A program made the position numbers and the translations under genes. Below, one piece after another: positions 57,851 to 64,000 of a DNA stretch of 64,000 nucleotides (within the stretch, counting starts at the first letter, position 1; every line of letters begins with the position of its first letter). Origin of the DNA: Conchocele bisecta (lineage: Eukaryota; Mollusca; Bivalvia; Lucinida; Thyasiridae); NCBI GenBank assembly GCA_029237695.1, contig CM055265.1:69041903-69105902 (forward strand). The letters run 5' to 3'. The notes beneath the pieces were generated by a model that worked only from the letters and a program-made list of their open reading frames with translations, did not search any database and was not told where the DNA came from.

Positions 57851-59687
57851 CCTAGACTAGGATAGAAGTGTTTGTATTGGCTGAGGCATGCTGCTGAGCA
57901 TGTGATTATACTAACTGTAAACGTCAATATCGCCAATAGATCGTGTGCCCTGGTATGCTATAGTGAAAATTAATTCAGCTGATATATGCACCAATGTTTG
58001 GTAACTAAAAGTTCCTACATTGTTGGGTTGAGAGGCGAAAGCTATGGACATTAAATTTTGCCATTTAATGAAACATTATTCATTGATCTAACACATTGAA
58101 TAAGAGAAATTTAAGCATCACCAACTGAAACGTAAAACAAAATTTTCAAACAGGAAGTGAGCGTTGCTGACGTTTTTGGTTCATTTTCAGTGATGTTGTG
58201 ACTATTAGTTGTATTCTAGACACTTTCCATGAGTAATTTGCGTAGTTGCAAGTTTCTTAATATTCCAGAAGTAGTAAGAAAGCGGTTTCTAGAACACTAA
58301 ATCTTCTAACAATAAAAGTAAATTGCGTTGTTAAATAACCAGTAGTCAACAGAACCAGTAGTTGGACAAAATAATTACATTCAACCCCATACCTGTGTCT
58401 TCAATATCACTGATGTTAGCTGATTTTGGAATGAATAAGCACTGCATTTTGTGAAACTTTGATAGTTAGATTGATTGATCCGGGTTTTTTTTATTGTAAT
58501 TTACAATGGCCAATAATTTTTCAAATGTCCCCAACTTTTTATATGAGGTGGGCACACAAGCCCCACTTTAAAAATTCCTGGAATGAACACTGGGCCAGTA
58601 AAAATCGCCAAATAGCAAGACCAACTATATTTTGAAAAGAAGATTACTTTTTGTATAATTTGTTCACGTCGCACCATTTATATTCCTATTGCAGAACATC
58701 TCTTAATTCTTTGTAACATTGCCTTCCCACCACCCCTGGTGACCCAATCAATTAGCATTTTTATTTACTTGTTTATATTTAAACACAACCGTCTGTTTTC
58801 TGATAGTATGAATGTTTTTATTCCAGATAGGGACTGTTTATATCCTCTTAGCCACCAATCTCGTTTTACTTCTCCGACTAACTGCACTGAAACATACGAC
58901 GTGCACTTTTACCCACAGGGGGCACGAACGCAGGATAGATGAATTATCTTTCAATAAAGAAAGGCACAACATAGGTAGGGATGTTCCATTTCAGTCTAAA
59001 AGACCGGTAAATATTGTGCTATTTCTGTTTCGGTTATATTACATTTTAAAAGTTCGGTCCAGTGAAAATTGGTTCGGGGCAGTGAAAATTGAAAAGTCAC
59101 TGGCCCGATTGGCTTGTGATTTCCACATCCTAAATTCTTTGACTGACATGGATGTTCAATACAATGTACATAATGTAGTCTAGATGGTCTATGGTGTAAT
59201 GGACGATTATTCTAGCACCCGTTTTGCAAAAGACAACGATGAAATGTAAATGCTTGGATTTAACAACGGCACTGGCTCGATGACCTTGTATGCCCTTGTA
59301 TGCCGTAGAATAGTTTTATATACTTGTTAAATACAAAATTGTTAGTGCTTAGAGATGATTCTTATGTGTTGAGATGAGACTGGCGGACAGTCTGCTTCTG
59401 ATATGTCAGAGGCATGAAAGAAATGAATGACGTTTCAAATTTATGCCCTTCGACTTACTATAGGATACCAAACCAAACATGAATTATTTGATCAATGGTT
59501 CACAAAACTATGACTAAATGACTTGGAAATGTGCAGCACTTATGAAAGCCCTCGTTTGGGGTACATACACCTGTGTAACTGATTTATTTTATGTACATGC
59601 ATATAACGTTCGTAGGACCAGCAACTTTCTCGGAGGACTACCAATTTTTTTAAGTCACTAGTCCTGCGGACTACCTGGTAAAACAAG
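57851..59687. other. Right part of the 11-kb block, little recognised
   Basis: The sequence is AT-rich and mostly unremarkable. At 58830-58940 (+) a frame reads DRDCLYPLSHQSRFTSPTNC then TETYDVHFYPQG and stops at 58940, after an acceptor-like TTTTTATTCCAG. It could be a captured exon, but this is weak. CACTGGCCC motifs recur (58588, 59098). Confidence 0.3.
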
Positions 59688-59704
59688 TTAGTGTCGAACC
59701 CTGG

Positions 59705-59957
59705 TATGTACGTGCGTACGTAATTGTATACGTTTGTAACACCTTTCATTATTCAATTATACGTCATGAATAGCTTGACCGATTTTGATAATATTTGGCC
59801 AAAATGTGTGTCTAGGGATGGTGCTTTGTTTTGCATACGACCCACGTCTGACTGCCCAAGGTCACTGAGCACTTCTGTTCAACTTGTTTATAAGGCAAAC
59901 ATGTTAATGGTTTTTTTTCTTTTTCTTGCTAGAGGTCGAGGTCATTGAGGATTTTTT
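59705..59957 (+). repeat. Family G repeat, middle part
   Basis: It continues the repeat left at 48658: ACACCTTTCATTATTCAAT, ATGTGTGTCTAGGGATGGTG and CATACGACCCACGTCTGACT. It is interrupted again at 59958 and resumes at 61167 (GGCTTCCAGCGAGGGG). An uninterrupted relative is at 47050-47385. Confidence 0.7.
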
Positions 59958-61166
59958 AGCTCACCTGAGCGAAGCTCATGTGAGCTATTGTTACCGCAAT
60001 GTGTCCGTCGTCCGTCGTCCGTCGTCCGTCGTCGTCGTCCGTCGTCCGTCGTCGTCCGTGAACATTTTCAAACGCCTTCTCCTCAGTAACCATTGGGCCT
60101 ATAGTCACCAAACTTCATGATCATGGTCCTTAGGTAGGGGGATTACAAAATTGTTAAAACGACGTCATTGTGTAATCCAAGATGGCCGCCGTCTAAAAAT
60201 AGCACAAATTCTTCAAAAATCTTCTCAAGAACCACCAACCGGATTTCGACAAAACTTGGTAGAAATGATTGATGTACAATGCTCTTTCAAAGTTGTTAAA
60301 ATGGTGACCCTTGGGTCAAAACTGGGCGTGGCCCGTGGGGTGAAATTGGGGTCAAATTTTATTTTTGACCGAATATGGTCATGTCATATATCGAATTGAA
60401 GGTATCAAAGAGGCGATCACTCTGGTGCATTTGTTGTCGAAATCTGATGGTTATGTCATCCAAGATGGCCGCCGAAAGGTCAAAAGGTCGTTCTTTTATT
60501 AGAGATTTCAAAATTCTTCTTCACATGAATCGCTTGGCCCATAATGGTAGCCAAACTTAAAAGTTATGGTCCATGGGTGAAGCCTTTTCAGATTTGTTAA
60601 AATGGAGGTCATCGCTAATCCAAGATGGCCGCCGTCTAAAAATAGCATAAATTCTTAAAAAATCTTCTTCTCATGAACCACTAGCCGGATTTCGACGAAA
60701 CTTGGTAGGAATGATCAATGTAAAATGCTCTTTCAAAGTTGTTAAAATGGTGACCCTTGGGTCAAAACTGGGCGTGGCCCGTGGGGTCAAATTTTATTTT
60801 TGACCGAATATGCTCATGTCATATATCAAATTGATGGTATCGATGAGGCGATTGCTCTGGCGCAATATTTGTCGGCATCGGATGATTATGTCATCCATGA
60901 TGTCCGCCAAAAGGTCCATTTATTTGAGATTTTGAACGTCTTTTTCTCAGGAACCACATGGCCGATGCTGGCCAAACTTCATAGGAAGTTCCGATCCTTG
61001 GGTGAAGCATTTTCAGATTTGGTAAAATGAGACTCATCGCTTAATCCAAGATGACCGCTGTCTAAAAATAGCACAATTTTTTTAAAACATGAACTCAATG
61101 TCACATTCTCCTCTGGTGTTCATGGAGTCAGGTGAGCGAATTAGGGCCATCATGGCCCTCTTGTTT
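59958..61166 (+). mobile_element. Second Helentron-like family, complete copy
   Basis: The 5' end is AGCTCACCTGAGCGAAGC. A GTCCGTC microsatellite (60002-60060) follows, then two ~440-bp repeats with CAAGATGGCCGCCG, and a 3' end GGTGAGCGAATTAGGGCCAT, CATGGCCCTCTTGTTT. GCTCACC/GGTGAGC are subterminal inverted repeats and GGGCC-ATCAT-GGCCC a terminal hairpin, the same plan as the AGCCAGG family. Confidence 0.65.
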
Positions 61167-62029
61167 ATTATTTGTTTACTATCGAGGCTTCCAGCGAGGG
61201 GATAAGCTTCGTTCAACGATGCCATTTCTTGTTTACTGTATTGTTTTCTTGATATCCGATAATGAAACACACATGTGCCTCCAAGAGATGCAATTATTTC
61301 TGTTTGCTTTGTATTATTTTACATAAAGAGAGAAATAAACATCTGAGTAATGTCATATGTGTTTACTTGGTTAGCATTTTCCTCGCATGTCCCTTAACCC
61401 CACAGGCCTGTATAGTGGTATTGGCAAAACGTGTAGATCTAGATGAGCCGGCTCATGACGAGCCGTCTCATCAGGATCTGCACTTTTTACAAGTAATTTT
61501 CATATTTTTGACAATAAAAACACCCCCTTTTCGTAAATGGACTAGTCTGAAAATCATTTTGTGATGATTGGATTGGTTGCAAAATTAACACATCAAAATC
61601 CATTCCACTTTAATACTGTCTATTTATCAACTATTGATTTTATTACGGAAAAACAAATTCCCCATGTTAAATCACCATAGACATCTTCACAAAGTGAAGA
61701 TGTCTATGGAGATTTAACATGGAGACATTTTTCTAATTTCAGAAATAGTGGACCGATTTTCAATATGTAACTTTTGTTTTCTTAGCTAGATCATTTCCAA
61801 GCTATCTAGCCAGGTTTCGGAGTCAATTTCCAATTGTTTTTGTTTTTCAAATCCTCCCACAGCTCCGCTACCTCCTTTCCCCTCATGTTAAATTCCCATC
61901 AACAAATAAATTTTACGAAATAAAAAGAAGGCTCATTCTTAAATTTTGATAAAATTTAATATTATCGAAAAAAATATTGTTTTTGGCGGGAGACATACTG
62001 TCTCCACGCTATTGGGATCGTGATTCTGG

Positions 62030-62490
62030 CCGTTTGCACGGATCTACTTTCAGAAGTGGCTCTCTGTTCATCGGGGGACGTCTCAATAGGCTCAATTTGC
62101 GTTCGCAATTAACAACAGTCAGGTGACATTTAAAGTCAGCGAGTGAACTGAAAGCAAGTTATTAATAGCAACGGCAATGCTCAACATTATGCGTAAAATA
62201 GTTGGCATGCCCAACTTTACTTTTGAAGAGAACAAATTGCTGTTATTGAGACGCCCCCAGTGTGGGTCTACTTTCGGAAGTGGCTCTCTGTTCATCGGGG
62301 GACGTCTCAATAGGCTCAATTTGCGTTCGCAATTAACAACAGTTAGGTGACATTTAAAGTCAGCGAGTGAACTGAAAGCAAATTATTAATAGCAACGACA
62401 ATGCTCAACATTATGTGTAAAATAGTTAGCATGCCCAACTTTACTTTTGAAGAGAACAAATTGCTGTTATTGAGACGCCCCCCGTATCGT
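62030..62490 (+). repeat. ~225-bp tandem duplication with a Myb/SANT-like start fragment
   Basis: The block TCTACTTTCRGAAGTGGCTC to TTGCTGTTATTGAGACGCCC is present twice. Each copy contains an ATG followed by MPNFTFEENKLLLLRRP. NFTFEENKLLL resembles the first helix of Myb/SANT-like domains of Harbinger-type and related proteins. The frame ends soon after, so it is a fragment. Confidence 0.45.
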
Positions 62491-62703
62491 GTACCACGCA
62501 GTCGCAATGCGACGTCGAAGGCCATTTATTTTCATATTGTGGTTTACGGGCGATTTTCGAAAAATTACCCTCTGGGTGAGCGAAACAAAATTCATGAAAA
62601 CATTTTGCCGTTCATGCAGCATACACGTATGTAGGCCTACGCCCAGTCATAATTTTGAAAAGATTTCACATAATATTATGTCACACCTCCAGAGTTCCTG
62701 TTG

Positions 62704-62997
62704 CAGGCCCGTAGCCAGACCTGTTTGAAGGGGGGGGGGTCGTTTCGAAGGCTCAAGGGGTCCGAAGTATCTACCTGTTTGAAGGGGGGGGGTCGTTTCG
62801 AAGGCTCGAGGGGTCTGAAATATCTATGGGGGTCTAAAAAAGTGGACCTCAAGGCTAAAAAATGTGAACCTCGAGGCTGGGCGGTGGGGGGGGGGGGGGG
62901 GGGGGGGTCGGTCGGACGGCGGGGGGGGGGGGGGGGGTGGGTCGTCCACCGACCACCCCCCCCCCCCCCCCCCCCCCCCCCCCTGACCACGGGCCTG
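62704..62997. repeat. Small element with CAGGCCCGTRGYCAG ends around G and C homopolymers
   Basis: The left end is CAGGCCCGTAGCCAG and the right end is the inverse of CAGGCCCGTGGTCAG. The inside has a duplicated GGGGTCGTTTCGAAGGCTC and long G runs (62886-62937) facing a C run (62957-62983). The proline- and glycine-rich frames on both strands are products of these runs. Confidence 0.6.
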
Positions 62998-63461
62998 TGT
63001 TGGGTATGCAATTTGGATTACTCGGTTTGTATCCCTATTCTGCAAAGTGCCGATTGATTTTGGCCAAATAAACATACTAAAAATATGAAAATTTCCCCGT
63101 TTGTTTTCTTCACATTACGAAAAACCTATGCTGCCAAAAATATTTTTTGAACAAAATTAATCGATCAAATATTGATTTTATGGGCATCATTCTCTATGGG
63201 AGAAATTTTCTTCCATAATTTTTGTTTTACTGGGCCGACTTTCACATAATAATTTTTCGTTGTTAGATCATTTCCGAGCTATCTCCACAGGTTTCGAGAT
63301 TAATTTCTAAAAAAAAAAGGTTTTTCGTATTATCCATCGGCGCTTTTAGTTGAAACAGACAATAGAATAACGTTATGGTTGTTTGTTCAAATTGCATCGG
63401 CAAAATGAGCTGGAACAGACCAACCACGTTCTGTCAGAGTGGGCGGGAGAACAGAAGGAGT

Positions 63462-63574
63462 TGAGTAGTATATAAGAGTCATAATGATACAAGTTTATAT
63501 GGAAGCCACACACTACGTGTGGTGGCTTCCACACGAAACTTGTAATCATTATGACTCTTATATACTACTACCGC
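63462..63574. repeat. Imperfect hairpin with ~50-bp arms upstream of the 97-codon frame
   Basis: AGTATATAAGAGTCATAATG pairs with CATTATGACTCTTATATACT, and GGAAGCCAC with GTGGCTTCC. A few unpaired bases interrupt the arms. Confidence 0.75.
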
Positions 63575-63654
63575 GAGACCATATATTTATGACATGAGAA
63601 GATACACCCTATTAGAGATAAGAATCCCTATGTTATACTCAGTATATATACATA

Positions 63655-63948
63655 ATGGTTCTAGTTAATTGTGCGTGGTTGAAGACAGGTAGTCACGAGA
63701 GATGTTTTCGCACCGGTATTTACGAATATTGCAAACATCACCGTGCATGGATGCGAAGAGGTTCCGTTTCACCTCGCCCATGTCGGCATTGTGGGGTAGG
63801 GACCAAAGCCGAATCATTGCTATGTCCACCATGCGGTGGCACTCAGGCTACTCATCGAATGGCTAACAAGGGATTACGTGCTCGCAAGTATTATCGTTTA
63901 GTAATAATTCAAATCGGAAAGTCAGTTAGAAAGATAGAATCGATCTAA
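63655..63948 (+). CDS. 97-residue Cys/His-rich protein of unknown function
   Basis: An uninterrupted frame starts ATGGTTCTAG after ATATATACATA and ends at TAA. Cysteines and histidines are grouped as C17-x8-C26-x-H28 and C43-x2-C46-x10-C57-x2-C60, the second being the spacing of a zinc ribbon. The C-terminal third is basic (NKGLRARKYYR). Codon use is balanced, unlike the AT-rich neighbourhood, and the frame overlaps no repeat I recognise. I cannot assign a family. It could be an intronless gene of mobile or viral origin, or one exon of a longer gene beyond the window. Whether it is expressed cannot be seen. Confidence 0.45.
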   Translation: MVLVNCAWLKTGSHERCFRTGIYEYCKHHRAWMRRGSVSPRPCRHCGVGTKAESLLCPPCGGTQATHRMANKGLRARKYYRLVIIQIGKSVRKIESI

Positions 63949-64000
63949 TAAGTCACGGTGTTTCTACAGCATTAAAACACTGTAAAAAAACATTATCAAA

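Larger units (their letters stand above)
48659..59704. mobile_element. 11-kb block with CAGGGTTCGAC inverted ends, palindrome arrays and satellite core
   Basis: The left end is CAGGGTTCGACTCTAAC and the right end is the inverse of CAGGGTTCGACACTAAC. Both are followed within 100 bp by a TAGTCCGNNGGACTAGT palindrome. The flanks GTATGTATG (48650-48658) and GTATGTACG (59705-59713) may be a target duplication, though the site is itself repetitive. The flanks join into one family G repeat (48600-48658 plus 59705 onward), so the whole block is an insertion. Inside: inverted arrays at 49110-49900 and 57140-57850, AT satellite 50300-53540, and 66-bp satellite 53540-56640. No transposase is recognisable. 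CAGGG fits hAT-type ends; this assignment is inference. Confidence 0.6.

Noticed and set aside
62676..63075. Proline- and glycine-rich frames on both strands
   Set aside because: They are created by G and C homopolymers in a small TIR element.

Overview
The window is animal nuclear DNA, most likely from a bivalve mollusc. The grounds are intron-split coding sequence with GT/AG junctions, tRNA-derived SINEs, many inverted-repeat DNA elements, and Helentron-like elements with tandem-repeat cores, a type I know from bivalves. The group is inferred from repeat style, not proven. There are no rRNA or tRNA genes, no CRISPR array and no prokaryotic features.

One host gene runs on the + strand from before the left edge to a stop codon at 43764-43766. 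I find 17 coding exons encoding about 592 residues. In order these give the C-terminal part of an extended Tudor domain, a run of Armadillo-like helices, a CS/p23-like (HSP20-fold) domain, and an acidic tail. Tudor followed by CS suggests the C-terminal part of a TDRD12-type piRNA-pathway protein, whose helicase part would lie to the left. The Armadillo stretch is unusual for that family, so the name stays a candidate. The introns hold almost everything else in the first 44 kb.

Layout: 1.2-5.4 kb holds exons 1-3 and a 68-bp tandem array that multiplies the acceptor of exon 2. From 5.67 to 13.63 kb is a composite Helentron-like element inserted in a small MITE and itself carrying a 1.9-kb TA-flanked insertion. 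From 14 to 37.6 kb are exons 4-16 among MITEs, SINEs, hairpins and TA-flanked elements. A SINE has duplicated the acceptor of exon 12, and the donor of exon 14 is tandemly copied. From 38.1 to 43.3 kb is a TA-flanked element carrying two further insertions. Exon 17 lies at 43.6 kb.

From 44 kb to the end there is no recognisable host gene. An 11-kb block (48659-59704) has matching CAGGGTTCGAC ends, two inverted arrays of AAACC/GGTTT palindromes, and a core of AT-rich and 66-bp satellites. It sits in an ordinary repeat that also carries a second Helentron-like element. The right edge holds an uninterrupted 97-codon Cys/His-rich reading frame (63655-63948) of unknown function.
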